From contig NZ_CP049241.1 in assembly GCF_011046245.1 (NCBI RefSeq), positions 2,186,001 to 2,250,000 on the forward strand: a stretch of DNA of 64,000 nt, read 5' to 3'. This DNA comes from Allorhizobium pseudoryzae (lineage in GTDB: Bacteria > Pseudomonadota > Alphaproteobacteria > Rhizobiales > Rhizobiaceae). Shown here piece after piece: positions 8,058 through 16,299 of the stretch. A program made the translations under genes and the position numbers. Each line of letters opens with the position of its first letter. Within the stretch, counting starts at the first letter, position 1. Below the pieces are notes generated by a model. It was not told the DNA's origin and made no database searches. It worked only from the letters and a program-made list of their open reading frames with translations.

Positions 8058-9512
8058 TCACACCCCGGATGCCGGAATGCCGGTGCGTTCCACCTTGCGG
8101 GGCGCCGTCAGCTCCTTCCAGGTCGAGAGCGCCTTGGACACCGCCGGATAGGGCTCGCGGGAAACAAACTGGCCGTGGCCCTCGCGGGTCTTGATCACCC
8201 CTTCCTCGATGGCGACCACGCCGCGGGTCAGCGTGTAGCGCGGCAGGCCTTTCACCGTCTTGCCCTCGAAAACGTTGTAATCGATCGCCGACTGCTGGCT
8301 TTTCGCCGTGATCGTCTTCTCCTTGTTCGGGTCCCAGACGACGAGATCGGCATCGGCGCCGACCAGGATCGCGCCCTTCCTCGGGTAGACGTTGAGGATC
8401 TTCGCGATGTTCGTCGAGGTGACCGCGACGAACTCGTTCATGGTGATGCGGCCGGTCGCCACCCCATAGGTCCAGAGCATCGGCATGCGGTCTTCCAGCC
8501 CGCCGGTGCCGTTCGGGATCTTGCGGAAATCGCCGACGCCATAGCGTTTCTGGTCGGTGGTGAAGGCGCAGTGATCGGTCGCCACCACCTGCAGCGAGCC
8601 GGCGGCGAGGCCCGCCCAGAGCGAATCCTGATGCTGCTTGTTGCGGAAGGGCGGGGACATGACGCGCCGCGCGGCGTGATCCCAATCCGGGTTCGCATAT
8701 TCGGTCTCGTCCAGCGTCAGGTGCTGGATGAGCGGTTCACCATACACCCGCATGCCATTCTGCCGGGCGCGGCGGATGGCTTCATGCGCCTGTTCGCAGG
8801 AGGTGTGGACCACGTAGAGCGGCGCGCCCGCCATGTCGGCAATGATGATGGCGCGGTTGGTGGCTTCGCCTTCCACGGTCGCAGGCCGCGAATAGGCGTG
8901 CGCTTCCGGGCCGTTATTGCCTTCATCCATCAGCTTGGCTTGCATGGCGGCGACCACATCGCCGTTTTCCGCATGCACCAGCGGCAGGGCACCAAGCTCG
9001 GCACAGCGCGAGAACGAGGCGAACATTTCGTCGTCGTTCACCATCAGGGCGCCTTTGTAGGCCATGAAGTGCTTGAAGGTGTTGATGCCCTTTTCCTGCA
9101 CCACCGTCTTCATGTCGTTGAACACCTGTTCGCCCCACCAGGTAACGGACATGTGGAAGGAATAGTCGCAATTGGCGCGCGTCGCCTTGTTGTCCCAGCG
9201 CTTCAGCGCGTCGAGAAGCGACTGGCCGGGATCGGGCAGACAGAAATCGACGACCATGGTCGTGCCGCCGGCAAGCGCCGCGCGCGTGCCGCTTTCGAAA
9301 TCGTCCGCCGAATAGGTGCCCATGAACGGCATTTCGAGATGCACATGCGGATCAATGCCGCCCGGCATGACGTAACAGCCGGTTGCATCCAGCACCGTGC
9401 CGCCTGACAGGTTCGGGCCGATCTCGACGATCTTCCCACCCTCGACCTTCACATCGGCCTTGTAGGTGAGATCGGCGGTGACGATCGTGCCGTTCTTGAT
9501 GACTGTGGTCAT
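8058..9512 (-). CDS. hydA: Dihydropyrimidinase (D-hydantoinase)
   Basis: Cytoplasmic cyclic amidohydrolase, 484 residues, that opens dihydrouracil/dihydrothymine (or 5-substituted hydantoins) to N-carbamoyl products: step two of the reductive pyrimidine pathway. The metal-binding GGIDPHVHLEMPFMGT, the probable carboxylated lysine in NTFKHFMAYKGAL, the later histidine in PLVHAENGD and the aspartate in VATDHCAF are all present. It lies downstream of hyuC and a small ORF on the same strand, so the operon covers steps three and two. Start ATG at 9512 follows a GGAGGGAACC stretch. Confidence 0.95.
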   Translation of the reverse strand: MTTVIKNGTIVTADLTYKADVKVEGGKIVEIGPNLSGGTVLDATGCYVMPGGIDPHVHLEMPFMGTYSADDFESGTRAALAGGTTMVVDFCLPDPGQSLLDALKRWDNKATRANCDYSFHMSVTWWGEQVFNDMKTVVQEKGINTFKHFMAYKGALMVNDDEMFASFSRCAELGALPLVHAENGDVVAAMQAKLMDEGNNGPEAHAYSRPATVEGEATNRAIIIADMAGAPLYVVHTSCEQAHEAIRRARQNGMRVYGEPLIQHLTLDETEYANPDWDHAARRVMSPPFRNKQHQDSLWAGLAAGSLQVVATDHCAFTTDQKRYGVGDFRKIPNGTGGLEDRMPMLWTYGVATGRITMNEFVAVTSTNIAKILNVYPRKGAILVGADADLVVWDPNKEKTITAKSQQSAIDYNVFEGKTVKGLPRYTLTRGVVAIEEGVIKTREGHGQFVSREPYPAVSKALSTWKELTAPRKVERTGIPASGV

Positions 9513-9612
9513 GGGTTCGGTTCCCTCCGCTGGTTTTGGGAACCTCCGGCAGTATCGGTGCCGGAGGCCCGATGCCTATTGTGGTCTTGTGGGTGAGGTA
9601 GCTTGACGGTTG

Positions 9613-9810
9613 TCACGCCTCGACGAGATCGAGCCGTCGTTCGACACGGTCGAGCCGCTGATCGATGTGATCAACTCGGCGCGAGATGCTGGCATATTGC
9701 TGTTCAAGAATGCCGAGCCGGCCCTTGATCTCCAAGAGATCCTGGGTATGCCTGTCCTGCGTTGCCCTGATCGCCCTGAGATATTCCAGAACAAGATTGT
9801 CGGTAGACAT
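9613..9810 (-). CDS. Small coiled-coil protein of unknown function
   Basis: 65 residues from the ATG at 9810 (MSTDNLVLEYLRAIRATQD). A longer frame to 9885 would overlap hyuC. The whole protein is charged and helical, with heptad-like spacing (LEIKGRLGILEQQYASISRRVDHIDQRLDRVERRLDLVEA), so it should form a coiled coil. It lies between hyuC and hydA on the same strand with short gaps. No family name is claimed; a role as an oligomer-forming accessory is only a guess. Confidence 0.6.
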   Translation of the reverse strand: MSTDNLVLEYLRAIRATQDRHTQDLLEIKGRLGILEQQYASISRRVDHIDQRLDRVERRLDLVEA

Positions 9811-9859
9811 GTCTGTGTCTCCGGTGTGGCTCCGATGCCGTATCGTAACACCAAAGGCA

Positions 9860-11113
9860 TCACCCGACAATCTCCGCAGTTTCAACCACTGCGTGAAATA
9901 GCACGTCGCAGCCGGCGGCGGCCCAGTCCTTGGAGATCTCTTCCGCCTCGTTGTGCGACAGACCGCCGACGCAGGGGCACATGATCATGGTGGCGGGCGC
10001 CACCTTGGCGGCCCAGCAGGCATCGTGGCCGGCGCCGGAGATGATGTTCATGTGGCTGTAGCCCAGCTTTTCCGCCGCCGTGCGCACCCGCTCCACCAGG
10101 GTCGGATCGAAGGTCACCGGATCGAAGTGGCCGACCGCTTCGACCGAACAACCGACGCCGAGGGCCTCGCAGATTGTTGCCGCCTCCGCCTCGATCTTGG
10201 CGCGCATGCGGTCGAGCTTCTCCTGCGACGGCGTGCGGATATCCACCGTGAACACCACCTTGCCGGGCAAAACATTCCGGGAATTGGGCGAGAAGAACAC
10301 CTGGCCGACGCCGCCGACGGCGCCCGGTTGCTCGGACATGGAAACCTTCTGCACCATTTCCAGAATGCGCCCGAAGGCGAGGCCGGCATTGACGCGCAGG
10401 TTCATCGGCGTGGAGCCGGTATGGGCTTCCTTGCCGGTCAGCGTGAATTCCAGCCACCAGAGGCCCTGGCAGTGGGTCACGACGCCGATCTGCTTGTTCT
10501 CGGCTTCCAGGATCGGGCCCTGTTCGATGTGATATTCGAAATAGGCATGCATCTTTCGCGCGCCGACCTCTTCCTGGCCCCGCCAGCCGATGCGCTTTAA
10601 TTCCTCACCATAAGTCTTGCCGTCGGGATCCTTGCGCGCATAGGCGTAATCCAGCGAATGCACGCCGGCAAACACGCCGGAGGCCAGCATGGCGGGGGCA
10701 AAGCGGGCACCTTCCTCGTTCGCCCAGTTGGTGACGACCACGGGGTGTTTGGTCTTGATGCCCAGATCGTTCATCGTGCGGATGACCTCGAGGCCGGCCA
10801 GCACGCCGAGCACGCCGTCATATTTGCCGCCGGTCGGCTGCGTATCGAGGTGGCTGCCGACATAAACGGGCAGGGCGTCTGGATCGGTGCCGGGGCGGGT
10901 GGCAAACATGGTGCCCATCTGGTCGACGCCCATGGTGAGCCCGGCGGCCTCACACCAGCGCTGGAAGAGGTGCCGGCCTTCGCCATCGGCATCCGTCAGC
11001 GTCTGGCGGTTGTTGCCGCCGGCAATGCCGGGGCCGATCTTCGCCATCTCCATCAGGCTGTCCCACAGCCGATCGCCGTTCACGCGCAGGTTTTCGCCTG
11101 GTGCTGCCACCAT
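9860..11113 (-). CDS. hyuC: N-carbamoyl amidohydrolase, M20 family (beta-ureidopropionase / HyuC / AllC type)
   Basis: Metal-dependent amidase, 417 residues, that releases ammonia and CO2 from N-carbamoyl-beta-alanine: step three of reductive pyrimidine breakdown. The start is the ATG at 11113, preceded by GAAGAAGGAATG. Metal ligands are visible in VGSHLDTQPTGGKYDGVLG, NEEGARF and, at the C-terminus, GLSHNEAEEIS. Paralogous family members split allantoate, and since the purine cluster in this window lacks an obvious allantoate amidohydrolase, dual use is possible but unproven. It is the first gene of the hyuC-orf-hydA operon, with a RutR-like box 130 bases upstream. Confidence 0.92.
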   Translation of the reverse strand: MVAAPGENLRVNGDRLWDSLMEMAKIGPGIAGGNNRQTLTDADGEGRHLFQRWCEAAGLTMGVDQMGTMFATRPGTDPDALPVYVGSHLDTQPTGGKYDGVLGVLAGLEVIRTMNDLGIKTKHPVVVTNWANEEGARFAPAMLASGVFAGVHSLDYAYARKDPDGKTYGEELKRIGWRGQEEVGARKMHAYFEYHIEQGPILEAENKQIGVVTHCQGLWWLEFTLTGKEAHTGSTPMNLRVNAGLAFGRILEMVQKVSMSEQPGAVGGVGQVFFSPNSRNVLPGKVVFTVDIRTPSQEKLDRMRAKIEAEAATICEALGVGCSVEAVGHFDPVTFDPTLVERVRTAAEKLGYSHMNIISGAGHDACWAAKVAPATMIMCPCVGGLSHNEAEEISKDWAAAGCDVLFHAVVETAEIVG

Positions 11114-11242
11114 ACGTTCATTCCTTCTTCTGTCAGCCGTTGGTTCGAGTGATGCGGCTGCTGTTCCCGTGACGGTCCGCCCATCTTCTTGTGACGTCGG
11201 GTCGCGCGGTGGCTTGCCTTTGTCGGATGGGTCATTGATAAA

Positions 11243-11258
11243 TTGACCGATTGGTAAA
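11243..11258. promoter_or_regulatory. Putative operator of the RutR-like regulator (hyuC / tetR intergenic region)
   Basis: TTGACCGATTGGTAAA agrees with the published E. coli RutR box TTGACCANNTGGTCAA at 12 of 14 defined positions. It lies between hyuC and the divergent TetR gene. An almost identical copy (one base different) precedes preT at 20706-20721. Confidence 0.65.
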
Positions 11259-11405
11259 AGCTTACAATGTCCGCGCCGGTACTCAAGCCGAAAAATGCCG
11301 GACCGATGAAAAAATGAACACAAATCCGGCAGGCGGTTTGTGGGGATAAATTTTGTGCAGCTGCGTTTCGTGTTATGCGGATGCGAGAGGAGAAGTCAGA
11401 ACGCA

Positions 11406-12050
11406 ATGATTCCACGAGCGGCGAAAACGCAGCGGCGCACCCGCATTCAGGAAGAAAAAGAAGAGAAGATCCTCGAGGCGGCGCTCGACGTGTTTTCCGC
11501 CTACGGGTTCCGCGGCGCGACGATCGACCAGATCGCCGAGGCGGCCGGCATGTCGAAGCCCAATCTTCTTTATTATTTCCGCACCAAGGAAGCGATCCAC
11601 CGCACATTGCTGGACCGGATGCTGTTTACCTGGCTGGAGCCGCTCCGGGCCTTTGATGCGGCCGGCAATCCGGAAAGCGAGATCCGCTCCTATATCCGCC
11701 GCAAGCTGGAAATGTCGCGTGATTTCCCCCGCGAGAGCCGGCTCTTCGCCAACGAGATCATCCAGGGCGCCCAGCATATCGAGGATGAGCTGAAGGGGCC
11801 GCTGAAGGAGCTGGTGGATGAGAAGGCTGAGGTAATCCGGGCCTGGATCCGGGCCGGCAAGATCGCGAAGTGCGATCCCTATCACCTGATCTTTTCCATC
11901 TGGTCCACCACCCAGCACTACGCGGATTTCGACGTGCAGGTGCAGGCGGTGCTGGGGGAGAAATCCGGCGAGGGGCGCTTTGACGATGCCGCCCGCTTCC
12001 TGGAGGAATTGTTCCTGCGCGGGCTGAAAGTGGAAACATCTAACCTCTGA
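11406..12050 (+). CDS. TetR-family regulator, RutR-like (pyrimidine utilisation)
   Basis: 214 residues from the ATG at 11406, preceded by GAGAGGAGAAG; RutR is close to this length. The N-terminal helix-turn-helix spans about residues 38-57 (ATIDQIAEAAGMSKPNLLYYF), and the C-terminal part (ESEIRSYIRRKLEMSRDFPRESRLFANEIIQGAQ) matches the RutR/YcdC type. RutR senses uracil and thymine. The gene is divergent from hyuC and the likely operator lies between them, so it probably represses hyuC-hydA and preT-preA and itself. Ligand identity is inferred. Confidence 0.85.
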   Translation: MIPRAAKTQRRTRIQEEKEEKILEAALDVFSAYGFRGATIDQIAEAAGMSKPNLLYYFRTKEAIHRTLLDRMLFTWLEPLRAFDAAGNPESEIRSYIRRKLEMSRDFPRESRLFANEIIQGAQHIEDELKGPLKELVDEKAEVIRAWIRAGKIAKCDPYHLIFSIWSTTQHYADFDVQVQAVLGEKSGEGRFDDAARFLEELFLRGLKVETSNL

Positions 12051-12060
12051 AAAAGGTTAG
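12040..12060. terminator. Short hairpin between convergent tetR and arsR genes
   Basis: A perfect 7-bp stem CTAACCT/AGGTTAG with a 7-base loop rich in A, spanning both stop regions. It could end transcription from either side. The stem is short and has no strong T run, so this is tentative. Confidence 0.35.
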
Positions 12061-12359
12061 GCGCCGTTGCAGAAGTGCCGGTCGAGCACAGCCATGAGAT
12101 CAGCCACCGCGGCATGGCAGATGGAATAATACAGCGTGCGGTGGTCGCGACGGTAGGTCACGATGCCTTCGTCCTTCAGCTTCGCAAGATGCTGCGACAT
12201 CGAAGTCTGGGCAATGCCCGTCTCCTCGATCAATCGGGTCACGGAGCGCTCGCCCCGCATCAGCGCGCACAGGATCAGCAGACGTTGCGGGTTGGCGAGC
12301 CCTTTCAGGAAACCTGCGACATCTTGCGCCACGCCCGGCATGTGATCGGCAATTGCCAT
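12057..12359 (-). CDS. ArsR/SmtB-family transcriptional regulator
   Basis: 100-residue winged-helix repressor. LANPQRLLILCALMRGERSVTRLIEETGIAQTSMSQHLAKLKDEGIVTYRRDHRTLYYSI is the family core. No CxC metal-site pair is seen in the recognition helix; a single Cys (in LILCAL) and one near the C-terminus (HFCNG) leave a BigR/SqrR-like thiol sensor possible. It is divergent from the AhpD-like gene, and the AT-rich gap (ATATCATCAAAATATGAAT) may hold its operator. The probable role is control of that peroxidase-like neighbour. Confidence 0.88.
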   Translation of the reverse strand: MAIADHMPGVAQDVAGFLKGLANPQRLLILCALMRGERSVTRLIEETGIAQTSMSQHLAKLKDEGIVTYRRDHRTLYYSICHAAVADLMAVLDRHFCNGA

Positions 12360-12440
12360 CTCGTCCTCTTCTTGATTTACGTTTTTCTGATATCATCAAA
12401 ATATGAATTGAAAAACCGCAAAACATCGAAAGGAACGGGC

Positions 12441-12785
12441 ATGGCAAAGGATTTCAAACAGATCACCCGCGATATCAGCGCCTACACGGCGGAAATGCGC
12501 AAGCTGACGCCGGATGCGGTGAACGGCTTTTACGCGCTTGCCAAGGGTGCGACGGCAGATGGTGCGTTGTCGAAGAAAACGAAGGAGCTGCTTGCGCTTG
12601 CCATCGGCATTACCCAGCGCTGCGACGGCTGCATCGGCTTTCATGTGAAGGCCCTGAAGGATCTGGGCGCCACCCGCGAGGAGATTGCCGAGGTCGCCGC
12701 GCTCTCGACCTATATGGGCGGCGGCCCGGCCATGATGTATGCGGCCGATGCGCTGCGCGCCTGGGATCAGTTCAACGAGGCCTGA
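12441..12785 (+). CDS. Carboxymuconolactone decarboxylase / AhpD-like protein
   Basis: 114 residues from the ATG at 12441 (AAGGAACGGGC upstream). The family signature TKELLALAIGITQRCDGCIGFHVKALKDLGATREEIAEV contains the redox pair Cys-Asp-Gly-Cys followed by the conserved His, as in AhpD-type alkylhydroperoxidases. A true decarboxylase role is unlikely given this CxxC. It is divergent from an ArsR regulator, which fits a small thiol- or peroxide-responsive unit. Substrate and electron partner are unknown. Confidence 0.87.
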   Translation: MAKDFKQITRDISAYTAEMRKLTPDAVNGFYALAKGATADGALSKKTKELLALAIGITQRCDGCIGFHVKALKDLGATREEIAEVAALSTYMGGGPAMMYAADALRAWDQFNEA

Positions 12786-12812
12786 GCGGTTCCCCGCGCG
12801 GTGACTGACGGG

Positions 12813-13865
12813 TCAAAATCCCGCCAGCCGCACCATCAGATAGCCGAACCCGGAGATGAACAGCCAGCCGAAGGCACCGAGCGCCAGCGGGCGCAAACCT
12901 TCGGCAGCGAGCTGCTTCATGTGCGTTTGCAGGCCCATGGCGGCGAGACCGCAGGAAAGCAGGAAGGTGCCGAGCAGGCCGGCATCCTGAACGAGTGCCG
13001 GCGGCAGCGCGACGCTGCTGTTCAGCCCGACCATGGCGAGGAACCCGAGAACGAACCAGGGGAAGGGCGTGGCCCCGGTCTTTGCCGAACCCGTGCTGCG
13101 CGCGCGAAACAGTGTCAGTGCCAGCGTGAGCACCAGCGGCGCCAGGAGCATGACGCGGGCAAGCTTGGCAATCGTGCCATACTGGCCGGCCACATCGCCG
13201 GCCTGGAAGGTGGCGGCCACCACCTGCGCCACTTCGTGAATGGTGGCGCCCGACCACAGGCCATAGGCCACCGCATCGAGGTGCAGCGGCAGCATCAGCA
13301 GCGGGAAAAGCAGCATGGAGAACGAGCCGAAGATGGTGACGCAGGCGACCGCATAGGTCACGTCCTCGTCGCGGCCGCGCACCACCGCATTGGCGGCAAT
13401 CACGGCGGAGGCGCCGCAGACGGAGGTTCCGGCGGCAATCAGCCCCGTCAGGCCGCGATCGACGCCGAGGAGGCGCCCGGCCAGCGTGACGGCTGCAAAA
13501 GTGACGGTGAGGGTGACGGTGACCACCGCGAGGCCTGGCAGGCCGAGCGAGACAAGCTGGGCGAGCGTGATCTGCAGCCCGAGCAGGATGATGCCGAGCC
13601 GCAGCAGGCGCTTCATGGAAAAGCCGATCCCGGGGCGACAGGCGACAGGCGGACGGTGCAGATTGCCGATCAGCATGCCGATGACGATGGAGAGAATGAG
13701 CGGCGACAGCGCCTGGATGCCGGTGAGCGTCCGGAACGCCATGGCGCTCGCGGCGATGCCGCCGGCAAGGGCCAGGCCGGGGAGAAGCGACAGGAGAGCG
13801 GTGACGGTAGACCCGGACGCGCCGGCGGCAGACTGGTTCTGCAAGGGTTTCGTGAGGTGCAACAT
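12813..13865 (-). CDS. YeiH family (UPF0324) putative sulfate/sulfonate exporter
   Basis: Integral membrane protein of about 350 residues with roughly ten hydrophobic segments. The start is taken at the ATG at 13865 (MLHLTKPLQNQ); longer frames run into the divergent regulator. Family motifs include SPLILSIVIGMLIGN, LRLGIILLGLQITLAQL, GTSVCGASAVIAANAVVRG and SGATIHEVAQVVAA. It is divergent from a LysR gene, the same arrangement as yeiH/yeiE in enterobacteria, where the regulator answers to sulfite. Transport of sulfite or a sulfonate is inferred from that. Confidence 0.85.
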   Translation of the reverse strand: MLHLTKPLQNQSAAGASGSTVTALLSLLPGLALAGGIAASAMAFRTLTGIQALSPLILSIVIGMLIGNLHRPPVACRPGIGFSMKRLLRLGIILLGLQITLAQLVSLGLPGLAVVTVTLTVTFAAVTLAGRLLGVDRGLTGLIAAGTSVCGASAVIAANAVVRGRDEDVTYAVACVTIFGSFSMLLFPLLMLPLHLDAVAYGLWSGATIHEVAQVVAATFQAGDVAGQYGTIAKLARVMLLAPLVLTLALTLFRARSTGSAKTGATPFPWFVLGFLAMVGLNSSVALPPALVQDAGLLGTFLLSCGLAAMGLQTHMKQLAAEGLRPLALGAFGWLFISGFGYLMVRLAGF

Positions 13866-13917
13866 GACGCGCGTCCTGACTGAAATGCGATGAAGGCACA
13901 GTGCACCGCTTCTTTTC

Positions 13918-13949
13918 ATCGTTCCAACAAATCGATATGATCGTTCCAA
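13918..13949. promoter_or_regulatory. Direct repeat in the yeiH/LysR intergenic region
   Basis: Two copies of ATCGTTCCAA (13918-13927 and 13940-13949) spaced 22 bases start to start, about two helical turns. They lie between the two divergent starts, a typical place for a LysR-family tetramer site. Confidence 0.5.
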
Positions 13950-13971
13950 TCGAATAAGGCGATCAATTGCG

Positions 13972-14853
13972 ATGACGCCGGAACAGTTGCGGATCTTTCT
14001 GGCGGTGGCGGCCAAAAGCCATGTGACGCGGGCGGCGCACGAGCTGCACCTGACGCAGTCCTCGGTCAGTGCCGCGATTGCGGCGCTTGAAGAGCGGCAC
14101 GGGGTCAAACTGTTCAACCGGGTGGGCCGCGGCATCGAATTGACGGAAGCGGGGCGCCTGTTTCGCCCGCATGCGGAGGTCGTGCTGGAAAAGGCAGCGG
14201 CGGCCACGCGGCTGCTGAAGGATCTCTCCGGGGCGCCGGCGGGGCACCTCACCCTTCACGCCAGCCAGACGGTGGCGAGCTACTGGCTGCCGCAGCGGCT
14301 GATCGCCTATCGCGAGCGCCACCCCCAAGTCGATCTCACCATGCATGTGGGCAATACGCGGGCTGCCGCCGATGCGGTGCTGTCAGGCCAGGCGGATTTG
14401 GCCGTGGTGGAGGGGCGGGTCTCCGAGCCTTCGCTCTCCGTGTCGCGTGTCGGCGAGGACCGGCTGGTGCTGGTGGTCGGCCGCCGCCATCCCTGGCGTC
14501 CCGGCCAGGGCATTGCGCCCGCCGACCTGCTCGAGACCAACTGGATCCACCGCGAAGAAGGCTCCGGCACGCGGGCGGCGCTGGAAGAGGAGCTTCTTCG
14601 GCTCGGCATTTCACCCGCGGCACTTTCGGTGGTGCTGGAACTGCCCTCGAACGAGGCGGTGATCGCCGCCGTGGAGGCCGGCACCGGTGCCGCGGTGCTG
14701 TCGCTGCGCGCTGTGGAAGCGCATCTTTCGCAAGGGCGTCTGGTCATGCCGGATTTTCCCATGCCGACGCGACCCTTCTTTCTGCTGATGCACCGCGAAC
14801 GGCATGTGACGCGGGCGATGAAGGCGATGGTGGAGGTTTTGGGGGAGGGATAG
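13972..14853 (+). CDS. LysR-family regulator (YeiE/CysL-like)
   Basis: 293 residues. The N-terminal winged helix is MTPEQLRIFLAVAAKSHVTRAAHELHLTQSSVSAAIAALEERHG, followed by the periplasmic-binding-like effector domain (GHLTLHASQTVASYWLPQRL; HREEGSGTRAALEEEL). The GSGTR stretch is shared with CysL, CbbR and YeiE-type members. It is divergent from the yeiH-like exporter gene and probably activates it in response to a sulfur compound; the effector is inferred. Start ATG at 13972; the ribosome site is weak. Confidence 0.88.
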   Translation: MTPEQLRIFLAVAAKSHVTRAAHELHLTQSSVSAAIAALEERHGVKLFNRVGRGIELTEAGRLFRPHAEVVLEKAAAATRLLKDLSGAPAGHLTLHASQTVASYWLPQRLIAYRERHPQVDLTMHVGNTRAAADAVLSGQADLAVVEGRVSEPSLSVSRVGEDRLVLVVGRRHPWRPGQGIAPADLLETNWIHREEGSGTRAALEEELLRLGISPAALSVVLELPSNEAVIAAVEAGTGAAVLSLRAVEAHLSQGRLVMPDFPMPTRPFFLLMHRERHVTRAMKAMVEVLGEG

Positions 14854-15007
14854 CGCTCTTAGCTCTCTCCGGGTCCGCATCCGCGCTCTGTCCGCAATCC
14901 GACGCCTCTTGCCCTCGGCGAACGGCGCTGGTGTCGAAGCTTTCAATTCGCGCGAAAGGTGCTATCTACCGGAGGATGAACATTCAGCTGAAACAGACGG
15001 GTGCCTG

Positions 15008-15484
15008 ATGGCCTGGACAGCGGCCATCGCCTTCCTCGTAATAGGTCTGGTGTTCCTGATCAATCGCCGGATCGGATACGCAGTTGCCGCGCTTTGCGCC
15101 GTTGTGGCAGCCATCGTGCTTGTCCCCACCCTCTTCGACCGCGGCCAGAGGGGCAGCCGGACTGAGGCGATCTTTGCCAGTGCCACGCTCGACGCGCAGG
15201 CCTGCCCGGATCCAAGCAGGCCCATCCTCATCGAATTGAAGAATGGCGGTGAGCGCGGCGTGCGGCGCCTGTCGTTCACGCTTCTCGGCAGGGTCAAGGG
15301 GCAGGCGTCCGTCTCGTATCGGGCCTTCCTGCACGAGGATCGGCAGCTTCCCGCCGGCCAGACGGCGCGTATCTGCCACGGGCTTCTGCCACACGGCTTT
15401 GCGCCGCCGCGGCCGCAGACGATCATTCCGGGAAACTACGACTGGACCGTGGATCTCTCGCTGGTGGATTTCGCGGGCTTTTGA
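15008..15484 (+). CDS. Membrane-anchored protein of unknown function
   Basis: 158 residues from the ATG at 15008. Two hydrophobic helices at the N-terminus (MAWTAAIAFLVIGLVFLINR; GYAVAALCAVVAAIVLVPTLF) are followed by a soluble domain with two cysteines (DAQACPDPSRP; ARICHGLLP), likely extracytoplasmic. A ten-codon reading frame preceded by GGAGG (14976-15008) ends in TGATG, sharing one base with this start, so translation may be coupled. The frame stays open further upstream, so the start is uncertain. No family recognised. Confidence 0.65.
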   Translation: MAWTAAIAFLVIGLVFLINRRIGYAVAALCAVVAAIVLVPTLFDRGQRGSRTEAIFASATLDAQACPDPSRPILIELKNGGERGVRRLSFTLLGRVKGQASVSYRAFLHEDRQLPAGQTARICHGLLPHGFAPPRPQTIIPGNYDWTVDLSLVDFAGF

Positions 15485-15536
15485 GGCCGGCGGTCGGGGA
15501 AGGGCCGCCGACGAGGATCGCCGCGCCTTTCTCCAT

Positions 15537-15749
15537 CTACATCCGTCGGGCTTCCAGCCGCTTGCGGTCCCGCTCCAGATGCTGCACGCCAAGCTCCGTC
15601 AGGCGCATCTGGCGCTTCTGAAACTCGCCGCGCACCTGGATCAAACCCTGTTCCTCGGCTTCGCCCAGGGTTTTGAGACTGGTGCCCTTGGGTGGAGTTT
15701 GCCAGCCGGCGCCGACTGCGCTGTGCAGCAGGACCATGATTTTGATCAT
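15537..15749 (-). CDS. Small hypothetical protein
   Basis: 70 residues. A GGAG site 6-7 bases before the ATG at 15749 supports translation. The sequence begins with a short hydrophobic start (MIKIMVLLHSAVGAGW) and ends in a strongly basic helix (LTELGVQHLERDRKRLEARRM). It lies just downstream of the truncated vapC on the same strand. No homologous family is recognised, and a chance frame cannot be ruled out. Confidence 0.42.
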   Translation of the reverse strand: MIKIMVLLHSAVGAGWQTPPKGTSLKTLGEAEEQGLIQVRGEFQKRQMRLTELGVQHLERDRKRLEARRM

Positions 15750-15812
15750 TGTTTCTCCGGGATGAACAAAGAAGACGGTGCGGCAGCGTGTCCGCTGCGG
15801 AATCCGCCGTTG

Positions 15813-16055
15813 TTAGCCGATCTTGCGCCGTCTGTAACGGGGCCATGCTTCTGCTTTCGCTGACTTGCGGCATTGATGTCGACGCTGGGTCGATAAAGTG
15901 TCGAGCAGCTCGTTACGGTTCCTGAGGCTGCCAAGCGCCAGTTCTCCGATGACGAACGGATGGCACAGCAGTTGATCCTCCTCGATGATCTGCCGCAACT
16001 CATCATCCGGCGATCGGAAGTGATCGATCCAGATCGAGGTATCGACCAAAATCAT
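15813..16055 (-). pseudogene. vapC: VapC-type PIN-domain toxin, C-terminally truncated
   Basis: The frame begins as a good PIN ribonuclease (MILVDTSIWIDHF with the first catalytic Asp; PFVIGELALGSLRNRNELLDTL with the conserved Glu). After about residue 55 it turns into unrelated basic sequence and stops at residue 80. Full VapC proteins have about 130 residues and need further acidic residues in a C-terminal DAH-type motif, which none of the frames downstream supplies. The ATG overlaps the antitoxin stop by four bases. A deletion or replacement of the 3' half is the simplest explanation, so the toxin should be inactive. Confidence 0.75.
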
Positions 16056-16252
16056 TTTGCGACGTCACTTCGGCGCCTCGGCGCAGCCTCCGCATCCGGC
16101 ATGGAGCCACCCAGCGCAATAAACCGTCTTCCGGATTCGACACGAACCAATGTCTCAAGCGCCTGTCGCACCAGCGCTGCCGTCTCTTTCGTGCCGGTCA
16201 AGGCGCGGGCGCGTTCGAGAAGCTGGTCATCGAGGTTGATGGTGGATCGCAC
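16052..16252 (-). CDS. vapB: VapB-type antitoxin
   Basis: 66 residues, with an N-terminal ribbon-helix-helix (MRSTINLDDQLLERARALTGTKETAALVRQALETLV) followed by a C-terminal tail meant to bind the toxin (FIALGGSMPDAEAAPRRRSDVAK). The gene is intact and overlaps the truncated vapC by ATGA. A perfect palindrome upstream (16283-16296) is the likely self-operator. It may persist as a DNA-binding repressor or as an anti-addiction protein without its own toxin. Confidence 0.85.
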   Translation of the reverse strand: MRSTINLDDQLLERARALTGTKETAALVRQALETLVRVESGRRFIALGGSMPDAEAAPRRRSDVAK

Positions 16253-16282
16253 GAGCTTGCTCCGTTTCGGCTTGGAATTTTA

Positions 16283-16296
16283 GCACCAATTGGTGC
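16283..16296. promoter_or_regulatory. Palindromic operator of vapBC
   Basis: GCACCAATTGGTGC is a perfect 14-bp palindrome about 30 bases upstream of the vapB start, where the VapB ribbon-helix-helix dimer would bind to repress its own promoter. Confidence 0.65.
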
Positions 16297-16299
16297 CAA

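Noticed and set aside
15746..16006. Missing C-terminal half of VapC in another frame (frameshift explanation)
   Set aside because: The neighbouring frames downstream of the break lack the GIGYVDAH-type PIN C-terminal motif, so truncation or replacement fits better than a simple frameshift.
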